From VAZQ01 sp963817135 (GTDB taxonomy: Bacteria > Pseudomonadota > Alphaproteobacteria > Rhizobiales > Xanthobacteraceae), in contig CAWFNG010000014.1 in the NCBI GenBank assembly GCA_963817135.1, positions 124,001-188,000 of the forward strand: a stretch of 64,000 nucleotides of DNA, read 5' to 3'. Below, one piece after another: positions 16,825-31,289 of the stretch (positions are counted from its first letter, which is position 1; each line of letters starts with the position of its first letter). Under the pieces are notes generated by a model that saw nothing but the letters and a program-made list of their open reading frames with translations, was not told the origin of the DNA and made no database searches. The translations under genes were made by a program, and so were the position numbers.

Positions 16825-18021
16825 ATGAAACGGATAGCGTTGCGCGGCCTGCTCACCGCAGCCGCCTTGGTTGCTTGCGCCTTGGATGCAAACATTGCCG
16901 CCGCGCAGAACTCCTATGTGATCGGCTACATCACCGACTTGTCGGGACCGCTCGCCGATTCCTACACGCCGACCTGGGAAGGGTTCGAGCTTTACACCAA
17001 GGCGCTCAACGATCGCGGCGGCATTGGCGGCAAGAAAGTCGAGGTAATGCTCGACGATGACGGCCTCAAAGCTGACCGCGCAGTGGCGGCCGCGAAGAAG
17101 CAGGTCGAGCGGGACAATGTGATCGGCATTTTTGGCCTCAGCCTTTCGAGCACGCAAGGGCCCGTATACGCGGAAATGCGCAAGGCCGGCGTTCCGGTGG
17201 TTACCACCTTCAGCGGCATTCTCGATGCACTGCCGCCGGCGAAGCCTTTCTCCTATTCGACCGGCGTGGTGTTCGAGGTCGCCGGCGAAGCAATCGGCGA
17301 ACTCATCAAGAACATCAAGCCGAGCGGGAAGATCGTCGGCATGACGTTTGACAGCGTCGGAGGACGCGCCGCGATCAGCCACAACAAGCGCATGGCGGAA
17401 TCCCTCGGCTATACCTGGGATGAGGTCATTTTCCCCGTGACGACGACTGATTTCACGCCGTTTGCGCAGGCGGTCGTCGAGAAGAAGCCCGACATCGTGG
17501 TCGGGCATTATGGCTCTGGACAGAATCTCGGCGTCATTCCGGCATTGCGGCGTTCCGGCTATACCGGTCCGTACGTCGTCGCCTCGTATGGAGTGACCGA
17601 GGACACGGTGCGGCAGGCCGCGCAGCGCGCCGGCAACGATCAGAACGTCTACTACGTCACGCGCTACAGCACCGTCTACGACAACAACCCGGCGGTGGCG
17701 GAAGTGGCGGCAGCACAGAAGAAATACGGCACGTCCAAACCGTTCTCCAGCATGCATCTCACGGGGTGGGCACTCGGCAAATTCGCGGAAAGGGCGCTCA
17801 CGGCCTGCGCCTGGCCGTGCTCGCGCGAAAAGCTCGACAGCGTCATCCAGACGCTCAAGGTGGACGTCGGCGCTCTCACCGGCGGCCCGATCGAGATGTC
17901 GGCGCAGGATCATTACGGGCCGAGCTATTGGCGACTCTATGTCTGGAACGACGGCGCCAAGAAGATGGAGCCGAAGAGCGAGTGGCTGAAGAAGACAGCG
18001 CTGAAATTCCCCGTGCAGTGA
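16825..18021 (+). CDS. ABC transporter substrate-binding protein (Leu/Ile/Val or aromatic-acid type)
   Basis: 398 residues, with AGGAGG 8 bases before the ATG. The Sec signal is MKRIALRGLLTAAALVACAL..., cleaved after AAAQ. It is a type I periplasmic binding fold (Peripla_BP_6): YVIGYITDLSGPLADSY, GFELYTKALNDRGGIGGKKVEVMLDDDG, then VVTTFSGILDALPP. It pairs with the LivHMFG genes that start 380 bp downstream. With an acyl-CoA synthetase upstream, the ligand is more likely an aromatic or dicarboxylic acid than an amino acid (inference from context). Confidence 0.92.
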   Translation: MKRIALRGLLTAAALVACALDANIAAAQNSYVIGYITDLSGPLADSYTPTWEGFELYTKALNDRGGIGGKKVEVMLDDDGLKADRAVAAAKKQVERDNVIGIFGLSLSSTQGPVYAEMRKAGVPVVTTFSGILDALPPAKPFSYSTGVVFEVAGEAIGELIKNIKPSGKIVGMTFDSVGGRAAISHNKRMAESLGYTWDEVIFPVTTTDFTPFAQAVVEKKPDIVVGHYGSGQNLGVIPALRRSGYTGPYVVASYGVTEDTVRQAAQRAGNDQNVYYVTRYSTVYDNNPAVAEVAAAQKKYGTSKPFSSMHLTGWALGKFAERALTACAWPCSREKLDSVIQTLKVDVGALTGGPIEMSAQDHYGPSYWRLYVWNDGAKKMEPKSEWLKKTALKFPVQ

Positions 18022-18042
18022 TGTGAGGCAGTAAGGCTTAAT

Positions 18043-18110
18043 CCCTCCCCCGAAGGGGGAGGGTGGCCGCCGTAGCGAAGCGAAGGCGGCCGGGTGGGGG
18101 AAATGGCAAA
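18043..18110. repeat. Palindromic repeat, CCCTCCCCC type
   Basis: CCCTCCCCCGAAGGGGGAGGG forms a short perfect hairpin. It is followed by a second palindrome, GGCCGCCGTAGCGAAGCGAAGGCGGCC, and then GGGTGGGGG. Together these are the typical two-part build of this alphaproteobacterial repeat. The relative at 18269-18322 is in the reverse order. Confidence 0.75.
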
Positions 18111-18268
18111 CGAAATCGCTCGCAGTCTCCGCAAACGAATGACCCCGCAAGCGACAATATTTTTACTCATGGAAAAAACAACGGCTTTCGAGTTTTGCGA
18201 TTCTGGAACAATGAAATCGATCGCAATATCGAGGGTGTGCTGACGCTAATCAACGAGGCACTTGCACA

Positions 18269-18322
18269 ACCCCCCACCCGACCTCGCTTCGCGAGGTCAC
18301 CCTCCCCCTTTGGGGGAGGGAT
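18269..18322. repeat. Palindromic repeat, CCCTCCCCC type, mirrored copy
   Basis: It starts with CCCCCCACCCGACCTCGCTTC, has the inner palindrome ACCTCGCTTCGCGAGGT, and ends with CCCTCCCCCTTTGGGGGAGGG. It is the same family as 18043-18110 but oppositely oriented, so the two could pair with each other over the 160-bp interval. Confidence 0.75.
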
Positions 18323-18401
18323 GGAGCTAGATGCTGCAAGTCCCTCGGTCAAACATCAAAGTCACGACATCGAGTAATAACAATACATCAAGAAATAACA
18401 A

Positions 18402-19268
18402 ATGGAATTCGCGGCGACCGTCGTCATTCTTACCTGCACCTACGCACTGCTCGCAGCCGGCATCGTCATTCTTTACAAGGCCGGCCGGGTGGTGAACTTC
18501 GCCCACGGCGAACTCGCGATCGTCGGCGGCTACGTCTTTTACAGTTCCGGTTTGCTCGCCGGGGGAGAGTTGCTCTGGCTCGCAATCGCTGGAGCACTCA
18601 TATTCTCGCTGGTGATGGGCGTGCTCATCTACATGACCATGATGCGGCGGCTGGTCGGCGAGCCGTTCTACGTGGCGATCCTCCTCACCGTCGGCCTCGG
18701 CATTGTTCTCAAATCGGCAATTCTGGTGATCTGGCGCGCCGAGCGTCTCACCATCGATATCGGCGTTGCGCCGGCAGTTCGCCTCGCGGGCGGCGCCTCC
18801 CTCTCCTATATGGACATCGCAAGCGTCCTGCTCACCATCGCGTTCTTTGCCGGCCTCTATCTCTTCTTCCGCTTCACGCGGCTCGGCGTGCAGTTCCGCG
18901 GCACGGCCGAAAATGCGCTGCTCGCGAGCCAGCGCGGAGTGAACGTCAATCTGGTGCTGTCGCTCGCCTGGGTGATTGCCGTGCTGGCTGCATCCTTGTC
19001 GGGCGTCCTATACGGCGGCCGCGCCTTTCTCAGCACGGAGAGCGTCACAATCGGTTTGGCCGGCTTGACCGCCGCGCTTGTCGGCGGCCTCGACAGCCTC
19101 ATCGGCGCAGTCGCCGGTGCCTTCATCGTGGCGCTCGCTCAATACCTCACCGTGCGCCTGATCAGCCCGGTGCTCAGCGAGGCCATTCCGTTCCTGCTCC
19201 TGCTTGCGGTGATGAGCATCCGGCCCTGGGGCCTGTTCGGCACCCTCGAAGAGCTCGATCGCGTGTGA
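18402..19268 (+). CDS. livH: Branched-chain ABC transporter permease, LivH type
   Basis: 288 residues and about eight transmembrane helices. LivH hallmarks are LLAAGIVILYKAGRVVNFAHGELAIVGGY near the start, RLGVQFRGTAENALLASQRGVNV (the cytoplasmic coupling region), ALVGGLDSLIGAVAGAF, and the ending RPWGLFG. No strong ribosome site precedes the ATG. It is followed after 1 bp by LivM, so the two are translationally linked. It forms the heteromeric channel with LivM. Confidence 0.92.
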   Translation: MEFAATVVILTCTYALLAAGIVILYKAGRVVNFAHGELAIVGGYVFYSSGLLAGGELLWLAIAGALIFSLVMGVLIYMTMMRRLVGEPFYVAILLTVGLGIVLKSAILVIWRAERLTIDIGVAPAVRLAGGASLSYMDIASVLLTIAFFAGLYLFFRFTRLGVQFRGTAENALLASQRGVNVNLVLSLAWVIAVLAASLSGVLYGGRAFLSTESVTIGLAGLTAALVGGLDSLIGAVAGAFIVALAQYLTVRLISPVLSEAIPFLLLLAVMSIRPWGLFGTLEELDRV

Positions 19269-19269
19269 A

Positions 19270-20347
19270 ATGTCGCGCGCAGGCACCAATCTTCGCACGA
19301 GCTATCTCGAAGCAAACGAGATCCTGCACCGTCCGTATCAGAAGATGTTGGTAATCGTAGTGCTTGCCGTGGCCGCACTACTGCCGGGAGTAGCCTCGAC
19401 CTATTTCGTGCATCTCATCGATTTGTGCTTTCTGTCGGCGATCGGCGCGCTCGGCCTGATGCTGCTGACCGGCTATTGCGGCCAGATCTCGCTCGGCCAC
19501 GCCGCATTCCTCGCGGTCGGCGCATTCACCACCGTCATTCTGACGGTACATGTGGGCGCGCCGTTCGTCGTCGTGCTGCCGGCAGCGGCGCTCGCCGGCG
19601 CGCTGCTTGGATTCATCGTGGGGCTGCCGTCACTGCGCTTTCGCGGCGTCTATCTCGCCATCAGCACGCTCGCAATGCACTACGCCATCATCTATCTCGC
19701 CACCAGTTACCAGGCGAATTTCGGCTCGAGCGCCACAGCTGGCATCACCATCCCCGATCCGGCGATCGGAACTTTCGTGCTCTCGGGCGATCGCGCCTGG
19801 TACTATTTCCTGCTCGTGCTGGTCGCGCTGATCACGGCGGCTTGCGCCAATCTTGTGCGCACGCGCCCGGGCCGTGCGTGGATGGCAATCCGCGACCGCG
19901 ATATCGCGGCACAGGCGCTCGGCGTCAACCTCGCCACCTACAAGCTGCTCGCATTCATCGCCAGCTCCACGCTTGCTTCACTGTCCGGCAGCCTCCTTGC
20001 CTATTACAGCAACGTGGTCACGGTCGAGAAATACACGCTCGATCTTGCCGTCATCTATGTCGCCATGATCATTGTCGGCGGCATGGGCTCCATCCTCGGC
20101 GCTCTCCTCGGCGCGATTTTCATTACGCTTCTTCCGTTTGCGATCGATTTCGCTCTTCGACTACCTGCCGCGCGCCTGGCGTTTCGGATCGACCCTGTTC
20201 GGCGTGCAGGTGGGCGCTGTCGGCGCATGCATCATCTTGTTCCTTCTGTTCGAGCCGAAGGGGCTCGCCGAGGTCTGGCACCGCATCGAGATCTATTTCG
20301 ACCGCTGGCCGTTTCGTTATCGACCGCTCGACACAGTGCGACGCTGA
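19270..20347 (+). pseudogene. livM: Branched-chain ABC transporter permease, LivM type, frameshifted
   Basis: The first 290 or so codons encode a normal LivM: LMLLTGYCGQISLGHAAF, SLRFRGVYLAISTLAMHYAI, RDRDIAAQALGVNLATYKLLAF, and IIVGGMGSILGALLGAIFI. At about 20148-20150 (GATTTCG) the frame is lost. Reading GATTCG instead restores AIDSLFDYLPRAWRFGSTLFG...EPKGLAEVWHRIEIYF...DTVRR and a stop at 20345-20347 that overlaps the next ATG (TGATG), as expected for the operon. As written, the frame instead runs into the downstream ATPase and makes a 621-residue LivM-LivF fusion. One extra T is the simplest explanation; sequencing error and real mutation cannot be separated here. Confidence 0.8.
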
Positions 20348-21135
20348 TGTCCGGCAATCTGCTCGAAGTGCGTCAGCTCGAAGTGGTCTACCACCGAGTT
20401 GCGACGGCAATCCAGGGTGTGTCACTCGACGTGCCGGCGGGCTCGATCGTCGCGCTGGTCGGCACCAACGGCGCCGGGAAGACAACGACATTGCGCGCGA
20501 TTTCCGGCTTCCTTCCATCGGAGGACGCCGAGATCACCGACGGCGCGATCACGTTCGACGGGCAGCGCATCAATGGGCGCCTGCCGCACCAGCTGGCACG
20601 CTCCGGCATCATTCTTGTTCCCGAGCGCGACAAGGTTTTCGCCACCCTCGATGTGCGGGAAAACCTCGAATTTGCCGCGCGCCAGGGCGGTCGTATCACC
20701 CTCGATCGCATTCTCGGCTATTTCCCGCAGCTGGCGGAAAGGAAGACGCAGCTTGCCGGCTACCTCAGCGGCGGCGAAAAACAGATGCTTGCCATCGGCA
20801 TGGCGCTTCTGTGCCGGCCGGAGCTTCTGCTGATCGACGAGCTGTCGCTCGGCCTTGCGCCCATCGCGATCAAGGAACTGATGGAGCGCTTGAAATATGT
20901 CGCCGAGGAGCTGAACCTGAGCGTGCTGCTGGTCGAGCAGAACGTCAACGCGGCGCTCGCGGTCGCCGACTATGGCTACGTCATGGAAAGCGGCCGCATC
21001 GTTTATTCCGGCAAGGCGTCCGACTTGATGTCGCATCCCGACGTGTGCGAGTTCTATCTCGGCGGCCCCCATGCGCAGGCGAAGAGCTACCGCGACATCA
21101 AGCAATACCGCCGCAAGCGGCGCTGGTGGGGCTGA
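20347..21135 (+). CDS. livF: Branched-chain ABC transporter ATP-binding protein, LivF type
   Basis: 262 residues. Walker A is GTNGAGKTTTLRAISGF, Q-loop region IILVPERDKVFATLDVRENL, signature LSGGEKQMLAIGMALL, Walker B LLLIDELSLGLAP, then LLVEQNVNAAL. The PER sequence at the Q-loop and the VEQN motif are LivF traits. There is an extra C-terminal tail with a basic end (DIKQYRRKRRWWG). The start overlaps the restored LivM stop and the stop overlaps the LivG start (TGATG). It hydrolyses ATP together with LivG. Confidence 0.92.
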   Translation: MSGNLLEVRQLEVVYHRVATAIQGVSLDVPAGSIVALVGTNGAGKTTTLRAISGFLPSEDAEITDGAITFDGQRINGRLPHQLARSGIILVPERDKVFATLDVRENLEFAARQGGRITLDRILGYFPQLAERKTQLAGYLSGGEKQMLAIGMALLCRPELLLIDELSLGLAPIAIKELMERLKYVAEELNLSVLLVEQNVNAALAVADYGYVMESGRIVYSGKASDLMSHPDVCEFYLGGPHAQAKSYRDIKQYRRKRRWWG

Positions 21136-21899
21136 TGCCCCTTACCATTCGCGAGCTGTCGCTGCGCTTCGGCGGCCTCACTGCGCTTAACCGCGTGTCG
21201 CTCGATGCAGGCAATGGCGAGCTGGTCGCAATCGTCGGTCCGAACGGCGCCGGCAAGACCGCGCTTCTCAACTGCATCAACGGCCTCTACCGGCCAAGCG
21301 CCGGGCGCATCGAGCTTGACGGCCGCGACATCACCCACGTGCCGGTCGATAAGATTGCGCTCGCGCGCGTCGGCCGCGCATTCCAGCATGCCGAGCTGTT
21401 CCCGCACATGACCGTGACCGAGAACCTGCTCATCGGCCGGCATCTGCTGATGCGCACCGGCCTTTTCGCCGGCGCGTTTTATTTCGGCCGCGCCCGGCGC
21501 GAGGAGGCGGAGCAGAGGAGCCACGTCGAGCGCATCATCGACTTCTTCGAGCTTTACCGTTACCGCGATGCGCCGGCAGCGAGCCTGCCCTATGGCGTGC
21601 AGAAGCTGGTCGGGGTCGCCCGCGCGCTCGCTCTCGATCCGACGCTACTTCTGCTCGACGAGCCCTCGACCGGCCTGATGCGCGAGGAAAGAGAGAGCTT
21701 CGCCCGTTTCCTCCTGCGCATCCGCCACGAATTGAAGCTCACTATGCTGTGGGTCGAGCACGACATGCAGATGGTGAGCGATCTTTCAGATCGCGTTGTC
21801 GTGCTCAGCCAGGGGGAAGTCATCGCAGATGGTCTTCCGGCGAGGGTGCGCAGGCTGCCGGAGGTCGTGAAGGCCTATCTCGGAGCCGACGCAGCCTAG
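21135..21899 (+). CDS. livG: Branched-chain ABC transporter ATP-binding protein, LivG type
   Basis: 254 residues. It opens with the LivG signature LSLRFGGLTALNRVSLDAG. Walker A is GPNGAGKTALLNCINGLY, then GRAFQHAELFPHMTVTENL, a family-typical relaxed signature SLPYGVQKLVGVARAL in place of LSGGQ, Walker B LLLLDEPSTGL, and the switch WVEHDMQMV. It completes the importer HMFG set and is the last gene of the unit; a palindromic repeat follows directly. Confidence 0.92.
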   Translation: MPLTIRELSLRFGGLTALNRVSLDAGNGELVAIVGPNGAGKTALLNCINGLYRPSAGRIELDGRDITHVPVDKIALARVGRAFQHAELFPHMTVTENLLIGRHLLMRTGLFAGAFYFGRARREEAEQRSHVERIIDFFELYRYRDAPAASLPYGVQKLVGVARALALDPTLLLLDEPSTGLMREERESFARFLLRIRHELKLTMLWVEHDMQMVSDLSDRVVVLSQGEVIADGLPARVRRLPEVVKAYLGADAA

Positions 21900-21906
21900 G
21901 GCAGTC

Positions 21907-21989
21907 GTCATGCCCGCGCTTGTTGCGGGCATCCACGTCTTTCCTGCAACAAGCAAGACATGGATGGCCGGGACAAGCGCGGCCAAGAC
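21907..21989. repeat. Palindromic repeat, GTCATGCCCG type
   Basis: GTCATGCCCGCGCTTGTTGCGGGCATCCA is mirrored by TGGATGGCCGGGACAAGCGCGGCCAAGAC with several mismatches, around CGTCTTT...CAAGACA. It has the familiar look of a bradyrhizobial repeat and lies just after LivG. Confidence 0.7.
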
Positions 21990-22087
21990 GGCGGAGTGTG
22001 ACTTTATGCAATGGCGTCATGCGTGAGTTTTGCATAGGATTGCAGTGTGCCGGCAATGATCCTTGCGCTGGCTGACGGGCTGACGAA

Positions 22088-25643
<3,556 letters not shown>

Positions 25644-25652
25644 TGGATTGTT

Positions 25653-25714
25653 GTAGCCCGCATGGAGCGCACGCGTAACGCGGGAAGGCTGCCCCGGATT
25701 GTCATCCGGGCTAC
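25653..25714. repeat. Palindromic repeat, GTAGCCCGGAT type
   Basis: GTAGCCCGCATGGAGCGCACGC at the left and CCGGATTGTCATCCGGGCTAC at the right form the typical imperfect palindrome. Relatives are at 32086-32185, 56275-56308 and 59910-60026. It sits between the convergent kinase and binding-protein genes. Confidence 0.75.
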
Positions 25715-25745
25715 GAGAAAGTCACTTCGCCCTGGAACACGAGCC

Positions 25746-26942
25746 CTAATCCGCCGGGCGGCGATTGCGCACTTCTTCGTCGCTCGGCTGGAAGCCGGCG
25801 CCATCGAGATACTCGTAGGACGTCATGGTGCCGCGGCCATCCACCAGAGCGGTCTTGCCGACATAAAGTCCAAGCGTCGACTGGTGATCGATGGCGCGAA
25901 ATGAGACTTTGCCCGACGGCGACGTGAATTCGAGCCCCTCGAAGGCTCTGCTGAGCGCCTCCGCATTGGTCGATCCCGCCCGCGCGATGCCGGCCGCAAG
26001 CGCCTTCATGGTGGTGTAGCCCACGATGGAGGAGATGCGGGGATAATCGTTGAATTGCTTCTGATAGGCGTCGAGAAACGCCAGATGCTCCGGTGTCTTT
26101 ATCAGGTACCAGGGATAGCCGGTGACGTACCAGCCGTCGGGAGCGTCCTCTTTCAGCGTGTCCAGATATTCGGGATCGCCGGTGAGCAGGCTCACCACCT
26201 CGACGCCATTGAATACGTTTCGTATCTTGCCCTGGCGCACGAATTTGGCGAGGTCGGCACCGAACAGGACGTTCAAGATCGCCTGCGGCTGCGCATCCGC
26301 CAGCGCCTGGACGACCGAGCCGGCGTCGATCTTGCCGAGCGGCGGCGCGAAATCGGCGACGAACTCAACATCGGGCTGCGCTTTCTTCAGCAGCTCCTTG
26401 AAGCTCGCCACCGCCGACTGGCCATATTCGTAGTTGGGATAGACGAACGCCCAGCGCTTGCGCTTGAGGGTGGCGGCATGCGGCACGAGGACGGCGGCAT
26501 GGGTATAGGTCGAGGGCCGCAGCCGGAAGGTGTAGCGGTTGCCGGATTCCCACACGATGCGGTCCGTCAGCGAGGCGGACGCGAGGAAAAACACTTTATG
26601 CTGCCTCGCATAATCGGTGATCGCCACGCCGATATGGGAAAGGATGGTGCCGCTGAGCAGATCGACTCGTTCTTTGAGCACAAGCTCGTCCGCCATGCGC
26701 ACCGCATCGCCGGGATTGGCGCCGTCATCGCGCGAGACAATTTCGAGCTTCCTGCCGTTAACGCCGCCGGCGGCATTGACCTGCTCGACGGCGAGATCGA
26801 CGCCCTTGCGATAAGGCGCCATGTTCGCGGCCATGGCCTTGTAGCTGTTGATGTCGCCGATCCGGATGGGGTCCTGCGCCTGCGCCGCGCTCGCAATGAT
26901 AAGAGTGACGCATAGCGCAATGGCGCCTCGTCGAGCTTGCAT
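25746..26942 (-). CDS. ABC transporter substrate-binding protein (type I), orphan
   Basis: 398 residues from the ATG at 26942; this start gives the Sec leader MQARRGAIALCVTLIIASAAQAQ directly. It is a Peripla_BP_6 fold: PIRIGDINSYKAMAANMAPYRKGVDLAVEQVNAAGGVNGRKLEIVSRDDG, with VFLAS replaced by FFLASASLTDR, then NYEYGQSAVASFKELLKKAQP. It starts 49 bp after the Rieske oxygenase gene on the same strand, so the pair is probably one unit. No permease or ATPase is adjacent. It is likely to deliver an aromatic substrate for the oxygenase (inference). Confidence 0.9.
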   Translation of the reverse strand: MQARRGAIALCVTLIIASAAQAQDPIRIGDINSYKAMAANMAPYRKGVDLAVEQVNAAGGVNGRKLEIVSRDDGANPGDAVRMADELVLKERVDLLSGTILSHIGVAITDYARQHKVFFLASASLTDRIVWESGNRYTFRLRPSTYTHAAVLVPHAATLKRKRWAFVYPNYEYGQSAVASFKELLKKAQPDVEFVADFAPPLGKIDAGSVVQALADAQPQAILNVLFGADLAKFVRQGKIRNVFNGVEVVSLLTGDPEYLDTLKEDAPDGWYVTGYPWYLIKTPEHLAFLDAYQKQFNDYPRISSIVGYTTMKALAAGIARAGSTNAEALSRAFEGLEFTSPSGKVSFRAIDHQSTLGLYVGKTALVDGRGTMTSYEYLDGAGFQPSDEEVRNRRPAD

Positions 26943-26991
26943 GACTGTGCTCCCTAATATTGGCTTAGCCTGTAGCCTTCGGGACACGGGT

Positions 26992-28041
26992 TCAAGCGGC
27001 GCCGCTGATCTGTTCGGGGCTCGTTTCCGCCTCGATCATGCCCTCCACCATGCGCCGCATGCGCACGGGTGCCGCATCGATCGCAAGGCGGAGCGCACGC
27101 CGCGCCGGCAACTCCCTTTCCTTGCGATGAATGGCTTCGAGGATTTCCTTGTCCTCGTTGAAGGCGAGGCGGAACTGCTCGATCATGGCGTGCGTGGTCG
27201 CCGCGTCGGTCGCAAAATTCTTCACGAACAGCCAATGGTCGATGCAGCTGTCGCCGTCGACCGGGGTGATGAAATGGCAGGCATAGATTTGAATGCAATT
27301 GTCGCGCGCGCCTTCCGGCGCACCGGTGCCGGTCGCGGCGCTGCCGAAATCGATCACCGCGATGCTCGGTGCGGTGTAATGATAATAATGCCAGCGATCG
27401 ACATTGCCGGTGAATTTGCCGAACTTCGCAAACAACGGGATGGCGGGCGCGTCGATGACCCAGCGCCAGGTGAGGAGCTTGTTCTTGCCCGCGCTCTCGC
27501 TGTGCACCGGCACGTCCTCGCCCTGGGGGTTACCCAGTGTCGAGAGATGGACGAAGCTGACATGGGCCGGATCGCACAGGTTGTCGGCGAGGTTGAGATA
27601 ATGACAAGCGATGCGCAGCGCGTCGCCTTCCACCGCGCTCCAGCGTGGGTCGTGAAATTGCGGCAGGTCATAGACTGTGGCGGGGTCGGCGAGTGCCGGG
27701 TCGCCCATCCAGATCCAGGCAAGCCCCATATTCTCCTGGATGGGATAGGAGCGCACCTTGGCGTTGCGGGGAATGATGGCCTGCCCCGGAATGCGCACGC
27801 ACTCACCGCGGCAATCGAATGTCATGCCATGGTAGCCGCATTCGACGGTGTCGCCCTTGAGCCGTCCTATCGAGAGCGGCGTGAAGCGATGCGGGCACAC
27901 GTCTTCGAGCGCGGCCACCGAACCTGAACCGGTGCGGTAGAGGACGACGTCGTCACCGAGGATGCGGCGTGCAATCAGTTGGCGGCCGATGTCGCGCGAC
28001 CAGGCGGCCGGATACCAGGCATTGCGGACGAAGTCAGCCAT
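26992..28041 (-). CDS. Rieske non-haem iron oxygenase, VanA-like (aromatic O-demethylase type)
   Basis: 349 residues. The N-terminal MADFVRNAWYPAAWSRDI is the usual VanA/TsaM-family opening. The Rieske cluster ligands are C49-P-H51 (DVCPHRF) and C68-G-Y-H71 (ECGYHGM). The mononuclear iron site is NLADNLCDPAHVSFVH, with the bridging aspartate and two histidines. Such enzymes demethylate or hydroxylate methoxylated or substituted aromatic acids using a separate ferredoxin reductase; no VanB-type reductase gene is next to it. GAGAGA precedes the ATG. It is followed by a binding-protein gene. Confidence 0.9.
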   Translation of the reverse strand: MADFVRNAWYPAAWSRDIGRQLIARRILGDDVVLYRTGSGSVAALEDVCPHRFTPLSIGRLKGDTVECGYHGMTFDCRGECVRIPGQAIIPRNAKVRSYPIQENMGLAWIWMGDPALADPATVYDLPQFHDPRWSAVEGDALRIACHYLNLADNLCDPAHVSFVHLSTLGNPQGEDVPVHSESAGKNKLLTWRWVIDAPAIPLFAKFGKFTGNVDRWHYYHYTAPSIAVIDFGSAATGTGAPEGARDNCIQIYACHFITPVDGDSCIDHWLFVKNFATDAATTHAMIEQFRLAFNEDKEILEAIHRKERELPARRALRLAIDAAPVRMRRMVEGMIEAETSPEQISGAA

Positions 28042-28120
28042 GGCGGTCTCTCATTGATCGAGGCGGAAGCGGTCGACCGAGCATCGCACAATGCCGGTGT
28101 ACGGACCAGGGTCGAAGACT

Positions 28121-28224
28121 GTCATTCCGGGGACCGAGCGCAGCGAGGGAGCCCGGAATCCATACTCCGGATTTGGGGCTATGGATTTCGCCGCTTCGCT
28201 TCGCTTGCGGCGCCCCGGAATGAC
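28121..28224. repeat. Palindromic repeat, GTCATTCCGGGG type
   Basis: It begins GTCATTCCGGGG and ends GCCCCGGAATGAC, with the nested GGAATCCATA...TATGGATT pair. It is a full-length member of the family also at 7117 and 31179. It lies between the Lon gene end and the oxygenase start. Confidence 0.8.
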
Positions 28225-28236
28225 GAATTCAGGGAT

Positions 28237-30665
<2,429 letters not shown>

Positions 30666-30673
<8 letters not shown>

Positions 30674-31079
30674 GCAGCGCCCCCGATTTCTGCAACGTGA
30701 TCAGGAGGCAGCCGTTGCTTGCGCAGCGTTGCACGGTGCTGTAGCGCCCGCTCGGCAGCCGCACGCGGCGCTCGAAGCGACCCTGGGGCAGCTCCAGACG
30801 ATGAATGATTGCGGTGCGCAGCTCGTCCGGGAGCACGCGCGTTCCGGCAACGACGAGGTCGCTGCCGTCGATGATCGCCTCCACCGCCTCGGGGTTCACG
30901 CCCGGCAAGGCGACGAGAACCAGCACCTCGCGTTCGGTCTCCAACATATCGAGGGGAGGCTCCCAGGTGGGGAGCCGCGCGCCGAGCGGGCGAAAGAATT
31001 CGCGATGCACGCGCTCCGCCCGCGCCAGCATCTCGCAAGCCTCCGACCACATCCAGTTCTGCCGAAAATCCCGGTCCAT
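30666..31079 (-). CDS. Small heat-shock protein, Hsp20/alpha-crystallin family
   Basis: 137 residues from the ATG at 31079, preceded by AAGGTGAGG; a GTG 9 bp upstream is possible. An N-terminal helical arm is followed by the alpha-crystallin domain (about 45-130): PPLDMLETEREVLVLVALPGVNPEAVEAIIDGSDLVVAGTR, then LELPQGRFERRVRLPSGRY and a short C-terminal arm. It lacks a classic I-x-I tail. Its stop overlaps or abuts the Lon start, so the two form a chaperone-protease operon. I searched by eye for a heat-shock promoter in the 90 bp upstream and found no convincing match. Confidence 0.85.
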
Positions 31080-31178
31080 CCGCCTCACCTTAATGCCAGA
31101 TGTAGTTGAGGAGTGGGGAGCGCCAATTCAATAGGCAAACACCAACGGCCTGATACGCGCGGCGGGCAGAAAGTTGTC

Positions 31179-31289
31179 GTCATTCCGGGGCGCCGTGCAG
31201 CGAAGCGTAGCGGCGAGCCCGGAATCCATAATCACCGATCGGGGTTATGGATTCCGGGCTCTCGGCTTGCGGCCTCGACCCGGAATGAC
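31179..31289. repeat. Palindromic repeat, GTCATTCCGGGG type, overlapping a gene end
   Basis: GTCATTCCGGGGC at the left is mirrored by CCCGGAATGAC at the right. The inner palindrome GGAATCCATAATCACCGATC / GGGGTTATGGATTCC is very clear. Its right part supplies the last roughly 20 codons of the amidotransferase gene at 31232. Confidence 0.8.

Larger units (their letters stand above)
18022..18401. other. 380-bp spacer inside the importer operon with two palindromes
   Basis: This lies between the binding protein and LivH. It has no credible gene. It carries two palindromic repeats of the CCCTCCCC type (18043-18110 and 18269-18322) in roughly mirrored orientation, about 160 bp apart. The repeats may cause partial termination or protect the upstream mRNA, giving more binding protein than permease (inference). 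Confidence 0.65.

Noticed and set aside
19425..21134. Long plus-strand frame leading into LivG as an N-terminal extension
   Set aside because: Residues before 21135 are an arginine-rich out-of-frame reading of LivM and LivF. The LivG motif begins exactly at the ATG at 21135.
19270..21135. A true LivM-LivF fusion protein
   Set aside because: A single-base correction restores a normal LivM C-terminus and the expected stop/start overlap, so the fusion is better explained by an extra T.
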